Source: Ruminiclostridium cellulolyticum H10
GTDB lineage: Bacteria > Bacillota > Clostridia > Acetivibrionales > DSM-1351
Length of the DNA: 64,000 nucleotides
Reading direction: 5' to 3'
NCBI RefSeq assembly: GCF_000022065.1
Contig: NC_011898.1
Coordinates: 3,165,501-3,229,500 of the forward strand
Part shown: one piece after another, positions 9,116 to 18,311 of the stretch
How positions within the stretch are numbered: position 1 is the stretch's first letter
Layout: every line of letters starts with the position of its first letter
Program-made: the position numbers and the translations under genes
The notes under the pieces: model-generated
The model's database searches: none
Seen by the model: the letters and a program-made list of their open reading frames with translations, nothing else
Told to the model about the DNA's origin: nothing

Positions 9116-9611
9116 ACTCCTCCCGAAGCTTATTCTGTAGCTTGTACTTGCCTCGCATGAAAATAACTTTTGCGGAGCTTTCGTTTATTTTAAGCAAGGT
9201 ACTTATTTGTGCGTAGGTGAGTTCTGAAAATATACGGTAAATCAAAACATCCCTCGTTTTATCGTCAAGCTGCATAATCACTTTTATTGCGTGGTCAATC
9301 AATTCTTGTGTTTCATAATCAGCAACAACTGTATCGAAAGAAAGAGTAGCGTGACTAGCATATTCTTCAATAGAAACCTGTCTGACTTTCTTATATTTAC
9401 GAATAACATTGAAATAGATATTTTTAGCTATTTGACATAGCCAGGTTCTTATCTGACATTCTCCTCTATACCTGTGAAAAGATAACATAGCTTGATAGAA
9501 AGTTTCTTGCACCAACTCCTCGGCAAGCTGCCGCTGATATCCCGTAAGCCGAAAAAGGAATCGGAAAACGTCTTGCCAATATTCGTCATATAAATTTTCA
9601 AACTGGCTCAT
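9099..9611 (-). CDS. ECF-family RNA polymerase sigma factor
   Basis: This 170-residue protein shows sigma region 2 at about residues 10-80 (AEELVQETFYQAMLSF, then IRTWLCQIAKNIYFNVIRKY) and region 4 at about 110-165 (LTYAQISTLLKINESSAKVIFMRGKYKL). There is no region 1 or 3, which is the ECF pattern. It directs RNA polymerase to a small set of promoters, probably envelope-stress genes. The start ATG has a strong AGGAGG site. It is the first gene of a two-gene operon with its anti-sigma factor. An autoregulatory ECF promoter would be expected upstream of 9611, but I could not identify one with confidence. Confidence 0.93.
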   Translation of the reverse strand: MSQFENLYDEYWQDVFRFLFRLTGYQRQLAEELVQETFYQAMLSFHRYRGECQIRTWLCQIAKNIYFNVIRKYKKVRQVSIEEYASHATLSFDTVVADYETQELIDHAIKVIMQLDDKTRDVLIYRIFSELTYAQISTLLKINESSAKVIFMRGKYKLQNKLREEYGYEI

Positions 9612-9740
9612 ACGTTTCCTCCTTTTTTGTTCTAAATATTAAGTAACAAAATTCCTACGAAAGTTACAACCATACAAAAATATCTTATATCCTTAAAAAC
9701 CATAATAATTGATAAGTACTATAACCTCAATGATATGTGT

Positions 9741-9771
9741 AAAAAAGCCTAAAGCATTTACGCTCTAGGCT
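9741..9771 (-). terminator. Rho-independent terminator after the chemotaxis receptor gene
   Basis: On the minus strand, arms AGCCTA and TAGGCT plus inner pairs AGC/GCT form a stem that is followed directly by TTTTTT. It lies about 30 bp past the stop of the methyl-accepting protein. Confidence 0.85.
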
Positions 9772-9799
9772 CCAAATCATTCCACTTTTACATTTCTAT

Positions 9800-11260
9800 C
9801 TATTGCTTTACAATACTATGCAAATTATCACTGGCATTTTTTATGTCATGCATTAAATTGTATATATTTCCAATATTTGTATTATTCTCTTGCGTTGTAG
9901 CCATCAATTCCTCAGTAGCCGCAGAATGTCCCACAGAAATACTAGCTATTCTGTCTGTTTCGTCATGTATCTGTGAAAATAGCGAAGTTACATTTTCCAT
10001 TCTGCTTAGCTCATTAGATATGTACTTATCAATATCTTTAAACGATACTTGAATACGTTCAAAGCTTTCATTTACCTGTCCAACAATCTTCTCGCCTTCT
10101 TTCGTTGCTATATTCCCATTATTTACATCGTTTAATACATCTTGGGTTTTAGCCTTTATTTCAGTAATAATTTGATCAATTTCTTTGACCGTATTAGAAC
10201 TTTGCTGTGCCAGCTTTTTTATTTCATCAGCAACTACTGCAAAGCCTTTTCCAGATTCCCCTGCTCTTGCCGCTTCTATCGCTGCATTAAGTGCAAGCAA
10301 ATTTGTTTGTTCCGCAATTTGAGTTATACTGGAAAGGAAATTGTTGACCTCATCCATATTGCTGTTAAGTTCTTGAACCGTTGAGTAAGATTTTTTAACA
10401 GCTTGATTTATAATTTCCATTTGGCTATCCATTCTATTTATTTTATCACAACCATCTACCACTACCTGATTTGCATTGCTTGCCACATTTGCCATCTGTT
10501 TGGAAAAATTATTTATATCAGAAATTTTTTCTCCCGCAGAATTCATCATTTCACTTATATTAGTAACGCTTTCTGTCTGGTTTACAACATCTTCTGCTAT
10601 CTGGGCAATAGAGGCTGCCATTGAGTTACTTATTTCATGGACTATTTCAAGGCTATTATTGCAGTTATCAATATCGCCATTCAATGAGAATGTACTTTTC
10701 TTTATTATATCCATGGTATTTTCCAGTTGGACTAGGAGTTCATTTGTCCTCACCTCTTTTATAGAGGCAGAAATAGTTAATTCATTTCCCCAATGTGTAA
10801 CGAAAAATAAAATTAGTAGAACTATCCCCGGAATAGCAAAATCGCTTATTAAAAAGTTAGTATTTAAATTGTCTTGGGAAATACGTATAATCAGGTTCGC
10901 AGATTCCATTAAAGCTCCAACAATTAAAAGAACCCTTTTATCGAGATATAGAGTAGTTAAACATAATATAATGATGATTGTTATATCTTGAGAAGATCCA
11001 TGGTTTGTTAATGACAGTACTATATTACTAATTATAATAGATGAAAGCAGCATTACTGTCGTAACCCTTTCAAATATTTTTTTAAAAGTAAATACAGTGA
11101 CAATAGTTGTTACAATTCCTAAAAATGCGATGATATAAGAAAGATCAGACATCCCTGTGAATTCTAGAATTAACAATAATGCTATTATTACCCACACAAC
11201 GGCGATTACAGCCTTGTTTACCTTTCTAAAGTGCTTCACCGTTTCTTTACTAATATTCAT
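9800..11260 (-). CDS. Methyl-accepting chemotaxis protein, membrane type without a large sensor domain
   Basis: This 486-residue protein has an N-terminal membrane part of about five or six helices (residues about 15-160) with no sizeable outer loop, then a cytoplasmic signalling domain. The hallmark CheW/CheA contact hairpin is present at about 320-350 ([20 protein letters not shown], then [18 protein letters not shown]). Long coiled-coil arms flank the tip and contain Glu/Gln pairs suited to methylation. No HAMP domain is evident. Such receptors sense signals in or near the membrane. It stands alone with its own terminator (9741-9771). The ligand is unknown. Confidence 0.93.
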   Translation of the reverse strand: MNISKETVKHFRKVNKAVIAVVWVIIALLLILEFTGMSDLSYIIAFLGIVTTIVTVFTFKKIFERVTTVMLLSSIIISNIVLSLTNHGSSQDITIIIILCLTTLYLDKRVLLIVGALMESANLIIRISQDNLNTNFLISDFAIPGIVLLILFFVTHWGNELTISASIKEVRTNELLVQLENTMDIIKKSTFSLNGDIDNCNNSLEIVHEISNSMAASIAQIAEDVVNQTESVTNISEMMNSAGEKISDINNFSKQMANVASNANQVVVDGCDKINRMDSQMEIINQAVKKSYSTVQELNSNMDEVNNFLSSITQIAEQTNLLALNAAIEAARAGESGKGFAVVADEIKKLAQQSSNTVKEIDQIITEIKAKTQDVLNDVNNGNIATKEGEKIVGQVNESFERIQVSFKDIDKYISNELSRMENVTSLFSQIHDETDRIASISVGHSAATEELMATTQENNTNIGNIYNLMHDIKNASDNLHSIVKQ

Positions 11261-11292
11261 TTTAACTTCCCCCGTTTTATATATAATATAAT

Positions 11293-11475
11293 TTATTTGC
11301 TACAAGAAAGTAGCCCTCTCCAATCGACAATACATGATGTATTTCGACATATTGTGTCAAAATCCTCCAAGTAATAGAAAGATTTTAAATTATACTGATA
11401 GGGATAGTTTTCTTCACCTTCATACCCTGCATCTGCAACTACCTTCTGGTACTTGAATTTCAGATGCTGTTCCAT
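11293..11475 (-). pseudogene. IS1182-type transposase fragment
   Basis: This 60-codon open frame carries the string KFKYQKVVADAGYEGEENY, which is characteristic of the catalytic-core region of IS1182-family transposases; full proteins are 450-550 residues. The rest of the gene is missing on both sides and the last 30 residues read like out-of-frame sequence. It is an old insertion remnant beside the chemotaxis gene. No inverted repeats were identified. Confidence 0.65.
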
Positions 11476-11550
11476 TCTCCCTAAAAATAAAAATAAATAC
11501 TAATCTCTTATATAATCTCTAAATTCCCTTAATAGTATTATTTGCACAAT

Positions 11551-11582
11551 AAAAAAACCGCCTGCCAATAATTTTGCAAACG
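11551..11582 (-). terminator. Rho-independent terminator after the MerR-type regulator
   Basis: On the minus strand, CGTTTGC pairs with GCAGGCG (7 bp including two G-U pairs) and is followed by a run of seven T. It starts about 16 bp past the stop codon at 11598. Confidence 0.8.
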
Positions 11583-11597
11583 ATTCTTTAAAAAAGC

Positions 11598-12419
11598 TTA
11601 TTTTTTCTTTTTTACTGGGTAACAAACTTCGGTTACTAATTCATTAGGATTTTGTGTCTGTGCAGGACTCACATGATAAATACAGAACATTGCACCATTG
11701 AATTCATAACTGTTATCATTTACCCAATTTGCTACAGCCTGATTAACAGCAGTTAACTGCTCGTAGCTACCCTTGTAGGTTGCTGAAGCAATTTCCACCT
11801 CAGGAACTGTTTTAAATACAACGTGTTCTGTATTTGGATAAGTGCCTTTCACAGTCCCTTGGATTTCAACATCCACATCATTTTCTTTATATCCCTCATC
11901 GTGGAAAATTGCTAGGCTGTAACAATTTTCGGCAGGTTGCAGGTTCATTGTTTCTGTTTCCACCATCAACAGATTCCATAGTATACTCTCTTGATCATAA
12001 GCGGGTATTATTTTTCTCACACTTGCAACATACCTTTCAGGTAATGTTTTTAATACTACATTGTAATTCATAGCGGTATCATCCTTTCTTAGTCTCGTTA
12101 TGGTTGTTTCAAGAAGAAGTAAACGTTGGCTGATTTCTTCCGCTTGTGCCTGTACCTCAGCTCGTTTAATTGTTAAAAACTCCGACAATGCCTTTGGATT
12201 ATCATAATTTTTCAATATCTCCAAAATTGTTGCAAGACTAAAACCCATTTCCTTCAGTGCAGTAATTCTAGCCGCGATTAGTAGCTGTTCCTCGCTGTAA
12301 TAGCGGTAGTTTGTATAACAATCAGTACTTTGAGGAACCAATAATCCTAATTCACCATAATGTCGTAACATTCGTATACTAATCCTTGATAACTTTGAAA
12401 AATCACCTATTCTTAACAT
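11598..12419 (-). CDS. MerR-family transcriptional regulator with GyrI-like effector domain
   Basis: This 273-residue protein begins with a MerR winged helix (residues 1-70: LRIGDFSKLSRISIRMLRHY, then QLLIAARITALKEMGFSL). A coiled-coil dimerisation helix follows at about 75-112. The C-terminal domain (about 120-270) has the GyrI/SOUL-type effector-binding pattern, with YVASVRKIIPAY and a Glu-rich strand later. This is the layout of BmrR/BltR-like drug-responsive activators. Such proteins bind a spacer of 19 bp between -35 and -10. No transporter gene is adjacent, so the target is unknown; the neighbour upstream is a decayed AraC gene. Confidence 0.9.
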   Translation of the reverse strand: MLRIGDFSKLSRISIRMLRHYGELGLLVPQSTDCYTNYRYYSEEQLLIAARITALKEMGFSLATILEILKNYDNPKALSEFLTIKRAEVQAQAEEISQRLLLLETTITRLRKDDTAMNYNVVLKTLPERYVASVRKIIPAYDQESILWNLLMVETETMNLQPAENCYSLAIFHDEGYKENDVDVEIQGTVKGTYPNTEHVVFKTVPEVEIASATYKGSYEQLTAVNQAVANWVNDNSYEFNGAMFCIYHVSPAQTQNPNELVTEVCYPVKKKK

Positions 12420-12489
12420 TTATTACACCCCACATATATGTACTTTTCTTGAGCTCATTTTTAGTATAAAGTGTACCATAATGTTAGAG

Positions 12490-12850
12490 TCAAGAAATAA
12501 TTAATTTATCTTCATCCTTTTTCTTTTTATCCCTGACATGAACTGCCAGATTGTATCTTACATTACCGCATTTACAAGGAATATGATAAAAGTAAATTAT
12601 TCTACCGGGGGAAGTATCAAAGCAGTAACCAGTGCCTGCAAAATCAAAAGATGCCATTACCTTTTCAATCCCTAAATTGCATACCCGATATTTCTTTGAA
12701 TTTTTTCGTTGTATAAAATTCGGAATAACCCAGCCTGCGAGACAGAAAGCACAGTGTCAAGGTTTCATCATTATAATTTTTAATGCATTTGTCAATTTCA
12801 TCAACTATTATTTGAATTTGCTTCTGCCACTCGTACAATCGTCCGTTCAC
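12490..12850 (-). pseudogene. AraC-family regulator, large internal deletion
   Basis: The 5' part (12665-12850, GTG start) encodes a typical AraC helix-turn-helix beginning with YEWQKQIQIIVDEIDKCIKN and running to KEISGMQFRD, where it stops. The sequence just downstream, in another frame, encodes a conserved-looking tail, FAGTGYCFDTSPGRIIYFYH and IPCKCGNVRYNLAVHVRDKK, ending at TGA 12490-12492. Family members with this N-terminus are usually near 290 residues. Well over half of the gene has been lost and the two ends are joined out of frame. It is not functional. Confidence 0.7.
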
Positions 12851-12919
12851 CCCGTTTCAGCCACCCTTAATACATTTCAAAGAAATAGAGAGATTACTGC
12901 TTGATTTCACTTGCTGTTA

Positions 12920-13255
12920 TCATTTTTTTCTTTTAAGTTCTGCATCTTTGAGTCCGGCATCGTCCTTGACCCAACCGAGATTTTCAGCCCTGCCCCGGAA
13001 GTGTACCAACCTAATCCACAAAAAGAAACCTCGTTGTTCTTCTCAATTTGTAACACTTTATTTTTTTACATCCGTAGAAACATAAAATATACCGTTTTCA
13101 TAATAGGCACAAACCATACGAACAGCGGGGCGAGGACTGCAGACAGCGTTTGGGGATAATGACATTGTTGCAAGTGCAATAACTTCTTCTTTGCCATTTC
13201 CGCAAAGTTCCTCCATAAGTTTCATCGCATTTTCGTATTTGCTTATTTTTAATTT
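12920..13255 (-). pseudogene. Pyridoxamine-phosphate-oxidase-like flavoprotein, frameshifted remnant
   Basis: A ribosome site (AAGGAG) precedes a frame reading KYENAMKLMEELCGNGKEEV, then ALATMSLSPNAVCSPRPAVR and YYENGIFYVSTDVKK, where it stops. A shift brings in KVLQIEKNNEVSFCGLGWYT, and a second shift brings in ENLGWVKDDAGLKDAELKRK. This is the order expected for FMN-binding split-barrel (PPOX) proteins, but the middle and end are missing. At least two frameshifts and a truncation make it non-functional. It lies directly upstream of the AraC remnant on the same strand. Confidence 0.65.
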
Positions 13256-13449
13256 TCTCCTTTTAACATTTATATGCTGTTACTATAGTCAACACTTAAA
13301 ACATGCTTAAGACTTATAATTCCAACTTTAGTCACAGATCACGATGAACGCCGCCTGTACATTTCCTCCTGATGTTGCCTCCGTTGATAGAGTAATTACA
13401 AAATAAACATATTATTATCATAATATATTACCTTCCGACTATTGATTGA

Positions 13450-13903
13450 TTAGTTACTAAAAAATATAACAAACACACTATTTACAAATGTAATTACTGA
13501 CAGAGGTGTCATAACATATTTCTCTTTTTTACTTTTAGTTATTTTAAAGTTAAATTTAAGAGGCAATAAAAAGAGTGAAGATGATAAGCACAATATTAGA
13601 AAATGTTCTATTTACGTCCAAGTAAATAATTCCAGCCCGTTGCATATAGACAGTCCCAACAAAAATAAAAATAACGACCAACAAACCACTTATAAACCTG
13701 CTTGAATTTTTAAGAATTTTTTGTTGACCACCTAGAACAAATTCTCCAAAGGGAGCACCCATAATTAGCAAAATATGTAATAATCCCAGAGTTTTGTATA
13801 GGGAACATCCACTTTTGTTCAATCTATCAAAAATTATCAGGAGAAACCGTCCATTGCATGAAACATTCTTTTTCCTGCATGATGTATAGTGTCGAATAAC
13901 CAA
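13450..13903 (-). pseudogene. Small integral membrane protein, frameshifted
   Basis: The open frame 13556-13903 encodes three hydrophobic segments, with the core GLLHILLIMGAPFGEFVLGG at about residues 41-60, and stops after FTLFIAS. In a shifted frame the sequence continues with KITKSKKEKYVMTPLSVITF and a further hydrophobic stretch to TAA at 13450-13452. This gives a coherent membrane protein of about 130-140 residues if one shift near 13560 is repaired. The first 35 residues of the long frame are poor and the real start is probably near 13800. The family is conserved in Firmicutes to my recollection but has no known function. Confidence 0.5.
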
Positions 13904-13930
13904 TGTTTATGTTAAAATTAGGTTAGAGGG

Positions 13931-14068
13931 ATGCGTATGCTACAGATTGATGTTTGTGATGACGATATATACGAGCTGTCAAATATGGTACTCGTTAACA
14001 CCTTATCCCCTGATTTTTTACGCTTATACCCTAAGGAGGAGCCCCGAAATGGTAGAAACTGTAATTGA
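13931..14068 (+). pseudogene. LytTR-type response regulator remnant (internal deletion)
   Basis: A 45-codon frame starts RMLQIDVCDDDIYELSNMVL, the typical N-terminus of a receiver domain with its acidic pocket (CDDD). It is then joined directly to a tail that resembles the end of such a regulator and stops at 14068, 19 bp inside the kinase gene. The intact relative in this window (26910-27668) is 252 residues, begins the same way (LRIAICDDD), and likewise overlaps its kinase gene. About 200 codons, including the phosphorylation site and the DNA-binding domain, have been lost. The surviving end still carries the AAGGAGG ribosome site for the kinase. Confidence 0.65.
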
Positions 14069-15320
14069 ATTCTCTCGTTATTGGTTTTCCCTGTTGTTCG
14101 GTGCGACGGTTGCTGTCAGTTTCGCCGGAATGGCACGTACACGAAAAAATCATCTGGCTTTCGGGTGCTTTATTGTCGTTGTATTTATTATGCAAATTGC
14201 CAGCCTGCGGCTCTGGGGTATGGCTATCACCATAAAACTATATCCGCTGCTTTCCCATTTGCCGGTGGCTATTTTTATTGTCGTATTCTTAAGGCGCCCA
14301 TGGCTGATTTCAGTAACCAGCATGTTTGCCTCCTTCCTGTGTTGCCAGCCTCCTCGCTGGATCGGAAGTGTCGCAGGTGCCGCTTTTGACAAAGCTTCCA
14401 TAAACCATGCCAGCTATGTAGTAGCTGTGTTTCTGATGTATTATTTCCTGCAAAAATATGTAGTGGAGTCTGTTCAGCATCTGATGGAACGATCTATTAA
14501 ATCCTGCCTGCTATTTTGTGCTATGCCGGCTTTTTACTATCTGTTCGATTACGCCTCCACTGTTTATACCGGTATTATGTATAGTGGATCACGTGCGGCA
14601 GTGCAGTTCATGCCCTTCATGATGTCAGCACTATATTTTATGTTTATCCTCCTTTACTATGCCGAAATGCAAAAACAGGCAAATATTCAAAGAGAGCGGG
14701 ATATACTGGACACGCAGTTCCGGCAGGCAAAAACGGAATTTGCTTCCCTGAGGAAGATGCAGCAGAATGCCGCAGCTTATCGTCACGATATGCGCCACCA
14801 TTTCGCTCTTTTACAGGGTCTGGCATCCAATGGATGCTTAAAGGAGATGAAAGAGTATCTACGTACTGCCCAGTCCGACATGGATGCCATTACGCCAAAA
14901 CGTTTTTGCGAAAATGAAACCGTTAATCTGATTTTATCCTCTTTTGACGCCACAGCTAAACAATCATCAATCTTGTTGACGGTAGATGCTAGTTTTCCTG
15001 ATTTACTGACCTTCAGCGACACCGAGATTTGTTCACTATTGTCAAACGCATTGGAAAACGCCATACATGCCTGTGAAAATATAACCGACAGCAATAAACG
15101 CTATATCAAACTACGCATATTTTCGAAAAATAATAAGCTGTGCATTGATATACGCAACACTTATCAGGCAGAACCGATATTTCACAAGGGCCTTCCTGTA
15201 TCTAAAGAACAGGGCCGTGGTTTTGGTACAAAAAGTATGATTCATATTGTGGAAAAGCATGGCGGTATTTGCCAATTCTCAGTGGAGGATGGCTGGTTTA
15301 TATTTCAAGCTACCTCTTAG
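14049..15320 (+). CDS. AgrC-like GHKL sensor histidine kinase (orphaned)
   Basis: I place the start at ATG 14049, which has a perfect AAGGAGG nine bases upstream and matches the start of the paralogue at 27665. The longer frame from 13947 would run through the regulator remnant. The protein is about 423 residues: six or seven membrane helices (about 10-195), a coiled linker, an H-box (AAYRHDMRHHFALLQGL), and a GHKL ATPase with ENETVNLILS, SDTEICSLLSNALENAIHAC and GRGFGTKSM. This is the AgrC/ComD type that senses peptides or envelope signals. Its partner regulator is deleted (13931-14068), so it may signal through the LytTR regulator at 26910. No AgrB or AgrD is seen. Confidence 0.88.
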   Translation: MVETVIEFSRYWFSLLFGATVAVSFAGMARTRKNHLAFGCFIVVVFIMQIASLRLWGMAITIKLYPLLSHLPVAIFIVVFLRRPWLISVTSMFASFLCCQPPRWIGSVAGAAFDKASINHASYVVAVFLMYYFLQKYVVESVQHLMERSIKSCLLFCAMPAFYYLFDYASTVYTGIMYSGSRAAVQFMPFMMSALYFMFILLYYAEMQKQANIQRERDILDTQFRQAKTEFASLRKMQQNAAAYRHDMRHHFALLQGLASNGCLKEMKEYLRTAQSDMDAITPKRFCENETVNLILSSFDATAKQSSILLTVDASFPDLLTFSDTEICSLLSNALENAIHACENITDSNKRYIKLRIFSKNNKLCIDIRNTYQAEPIFHKGLPVSKEQGRGFGTKSMIHIVEKHGGICQFSVEDGWFIFQATS

Positions 15321-15390
15321 TTGCAGCAAGTATTTGGGTTAACCGAACCAATTACGCCCTGTACAATAGTAAAATATCTCGCCTCACTTT

Positions 15391-15459
15391 ACATTTCAGG
15401 GTACAATCTCATACATTTCAAGCAAACTTAAACTTTTTACAGTAATTCTTGCTTATTAT
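15391..15459 (+). promoter_or_regulatory. LytTR-type direct-repeat site and -10 element
   Basis: ACATTTCAG (15391-15399) and ACATTTCAA (15413-15421) form a direct repeat with a 22-bp period, two DNA turns apart, as in ComE/AgrA-type sites. A -10-like TATTAT follows at 15454-15459 after a gap of about 31-32 bp, and there is no good -35. The same gap and period occur at the site upstream of 26748. It likely activates the secreted protein at 15505. Confidence 0.6.
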
Positions 15460-15504
15460 AAAGAATGAATCCAATTCCAATTATAGAAAGCGAGGACAAA
15501 ACAG

Positions 15505-18174
15505 ATGAAGAAAAGATTACTTAGTATGCTTCTTGTACTATGCATGGTGTTACCTTTACTGCCATTACCTGCAAATGCGGTAAACAAAAGCATTGTGTAT
15601 CCACGCACCAAGTTAAAGGATGTGTATGTTAACGGGTATAGCTATCAATATTCTCCTTCGGGCAACTGGGTTATCGGTAAGAATAACATAATGTTTACGG
15701 ATAAAAATGGGAATATTGGTTTATTTAGCTATAAAGATGGGAATAAACCGAGGGCTTATATCTTTGACAAGGATTACAAGGTTATTTCAGATACAGTAAT
15801 AAACCTTCCCTCCCATGAATATTTCGGTACCTTTTCAGTTGCTGCTGACGGTAATTATTATGTCGTTGTTGGTCATAGAAACAAAGAAGAAAATGCCGGA
15901 AAGACAGTTGTAAGCCTGCTCAAGGTTTCCTCTAAAACAGGTGATGTAATAAAAAAAGGCGAGCTAAAAGCAAAGCAATTTGGTTCTGCACATTCCAGCA
16001 TAACCGTTCCCTTTAATGCCGGTACAGCCGAGCTACTAGAAGGCAACGGAAAGATTTATATACATATGTCCCATGAAATGTTCAGAGCCAAAGACGGAAA
16101 AAATCATCAGGCTGCGAACCTCTTTGTTTTTGATGGGGGCTCCCTGAAGCCCATTCAGGTAAAAAATGATTTTTACGTAAGCCATAGCTTTAATCAAATG
16201 CTGAAAGCGGACGGAAGTACAATTGTCACCCTGTCCCATGGTGATGCCTACCCAAGAGCAATTCGCCTGGCTACTATGGACAGTAAAGGTAATTTCAACA
16301 AGTCTGATATTTTCTCATTCAAGGGTGCTTCAGGAAAAAATGAAACTGGCTCTACTGTATCGGGCTTGGAAATTGGGCAAAGTACTTATCTAGTGGCAGG
16401 AACCTCTGTAACTCACAACCAGCCTGTAAATGGAAAGTATAGTCCCAATGGCGAATGGTACAAAGGACGTAATGTATATCTTTCAGTTGTTAATAAAAAA
16501 AGCATGTCGCCAAAGCACATTTGGCTTACTACTTTTGACCCTAGTAATAAAGATATTAACATCACAGACCCACGAATCTTCAAATCCGGCAAGCAATTTG
16601 TTGTAGTGTACTCAGTCTCTCAAGGAGATAATACCTACACGGAGTTTGTTACAGTGGATGAAAACGGAAAAATACTGGCACGAAATAAAAAAGATAAAAC
16701 AGCTTTCTATACAAATAGCTATCCATTACAAAAAGGTAATAAGATTATATGGATTGCTCCATGGGTAGCAGGAATGGATTTTTATTATCTAAACAATACA
16801 AAAATCTATAAATACAAATTTGATGACACTGGGCATGTCTATCTATTTGAGGTCGATATCAGCTCTCCTTCTTCCCCAAAATGGGTTGAGGGTATACGTC
16901 CACAGTCTGTCGTAATTGAACAAAAGAATGTATTTATGAACCGTGGTGATGCAACCAAGCTAACGGCCAAGGTATATCCTGCAAACAGTCCCTTTGACGA
17001 AATTATCTGGTCATCCGGCAACAGTGGCAAGTATAGTGTAACAAAGGATGGCTATGTTACTGCACTTGAAGGTGGTGCAATAAATAAAATTTTTGCTCAA
17101 AGCGAAATAGACCAAAGTATTTATACCACTGTACAGATAACAACCAATGCCGCGCCAAAGGCACCTAACCCACAGGTACGAAAATCTTCTACAGCCACCC
17201 CCAAGAATAAGCAAGTTGGATTGTACAGCACGTTGGAATATTACCCCTTGGAGAAAGGTAAACAAACAACCAATGTTCAGTTAAAATCTTCTTCGGGTAA
17301 AGTGCCGGAGTACTACATTACCTCCTCTAACGAGTCCATTGTCAAAATAAAGGATTCCACCAAACTAGTAGGAGTAGAGTACGGCACTGCTACAGTCTAT
17401 TTTCACACCGCAGATAAGAAAAATGTTGCAAGCTGTGTGGTAGAGGTTACTCCTCCAAAAGCTGACGGAACCTATATCATTAAAATGCCAAAAACCAATT
17501 ATAAGCTTGGTGAACCTTTTGAAACAGAAGGCTTCAGTGCAGTTAAGTGTACTAATAACGGAAAGGAAATACGCTACTATGATGATAAGCAAGTATTTTT
17601 TATCATAACAGATCAACTCAGTACGTACACCACTGATGCATGGGGCAGGGGTAAACCCCTGACGAAAGCGGGAAAGATTGAGGTTCGCGTAAATATTGCA
17701 GGAACAGTACTTCGCTACAATATTAATGTTAGTAATTCAAGTATCGGTGCGGATAATAGCAACTATACCAAAGTGCTTAAAGATGGTCGTTATAGCTTGC
17801 GTTGTATGTATAATTACGTCAACATTGCATCAAACGGAGGTGCAGAACTCAAGAATGTAAACCCTGCCCCTTCCTATGAGTTCAAAAGACAAACGGACGG
17901 TAATTACACCATTAAATCCGAATACGGTAAATATTTAGGTATTTCCGACCCAATTAAAGACGGAATTCAGCTTAAGGAGGTGGATTCTCCTTATATGTGG
18001 ACGTTGTACTCCGAGAATAATAATGATATCTTCAGCTTACGCCCTGCTTCTAATTTAAAAATGGTAGTAAATGCTGCAGGACAGAAAAATACAGACGGTA
18101 CATGGATAATTCTATGGACACACGAAGACACAAATGCACCTAATAATGCAGAGTTCAGATTTATACCTGCTTAA
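15505..18174 (+). CDS. Secreted protein with Ig-like (BIG2) and ricin-type domains
   Basis: This 889-residue protein has a signal peptide (residues 1-25, cleavage near PANAVN). Residues about 30-450 form repeated beta strands with a propeller-like rhythm (repeats such as NGNIGLFSYKDG and ADGNYYVVVGH). A BIG2/Ig-like domain lies at about 470-545 (VVIEQKNVFMNRGDATKLTA, then VTKDGYVTALEGG) and a second, weaker one at about 570-650. The last 130 residues (about 755-889) resemble a ricin-type beta-trefoil, with DGRYSLRCMYNYVNIASNGG and NGTW-like repeats, which often binds carbohydrate. There is no SLH anchor. The gene is preceded by a LytTR-type direct repeat and ends at a shared hairpin (18201-18264). 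Role: probably a wall- or glycan-binding exoprotein. Confidence 0.8.
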   Translation: MKKRLLSMLLVLCMVLPLLPLPANAVNKSIVYPRTKLKDVYVNGYSYQYSPSGNWVIGKNNIMFTDKNGNIGLFSYKDGNKPRAYIFDKDYKVISDTVINLPSHEYFGTFSVAADGNYYVVVGHRNKEENAGKTVVSLLKVSSKTGDVIKKGELKAKQFGSAHSSITVPFNAGTAELLEGNGKIYIHMSHEMFRAKDGKNHQAANLFVFDGGSLKPIQVKNDFYVSHSFNQMLKADGSTIVTLSHGDAYPRAIRLATMDSKGNFNKSDIFSFKGASGKNETGSTVSGLEIGQSTYLVAGTSVTHNQPVNGKYSPNGEWYKGRNVYLSVVNKKSMSPKHIWLTTFDPSNKDINITDPRIFKSGKQFVVVYSVSQGDNTYTEFVTVDENGKILARNKKDKTAFYTNSYPLQKGNKIIWIAPWVAGMDFYYLNNTKIYKYKFDDTGHVYLFEVDISSPSSPKWVEGIRPQSVVIEQKNVFMNRGDATKLTAKVYPANSPFDEIIWSSGNSGKYSVTKDGYVTALEGGAINKIFAQSEIDQSIYTTVQITTNAAPKAPNPQVRKSSTATPKNKQVGLYSTLEYYPLEKGKQTTNVQLKSSSGKVPEYYITSSNESIVKIKDSTKLVGVEYGTATVYFHTADKKNVASCVVEVTPPKADGTYIIKMPKTNYKLGEPFETEGFSAVKCTNNGKEIRYYDDKQVFFIITDQLSTYTTDAWGRGKPLTKAGKIEVRVNIAGTVLRYNINVSNSSIGADNSNYTKVLKDGRYSLRCMYNYVNIASNGGAELKNVNPAPSYEFKRQTDGNYTIKSEYGKYLGISDPIKDGIQLKEVDSPYMWTLYSENNNDIFSLRPASNLKMVVNAAGQKNTDGTWIILWTHEDTNAPNNAEFRFIPA

Positions 18175-18200
18175 TAGCACAAAATTTAAATTGTACAAAT

Positions 18201-18264
18201 AATATGCTCCCTTCTAAGTGACAAGTTTTTATTATTATACTTGTCTACCAGAAGGGAGCATATT
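18201..18264. terminator. Large two-part hairpin between convergent genes
   Basis: A perfect 15-bp inverted repeat (18201-18215 with 18250-18264) encloses a second 6-bp stem (18220-18225 with 18240-18245). It lies between the converging ends of the genes at 15505-18174 and 18312-19700. There is no clear T-run, but its place and strength suggest a bidirectional terminator or mRNA-end stabiliser. Confidence 0.7.
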
Positions 18265-18311
18265 ATATTCCATTATTACCACATGTCAAAACATTATATG
18301 TAAACTTTTTG

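Noticed and set aside
13947-14048. N-terminal extension of the first GHKL kinase (start at 13947)
   Set aside because: It reads through the regulator remnant in another frame, lacks a ribosome site, and the paralogue begins at the position equal to 14049, where AAGGAGG is present.
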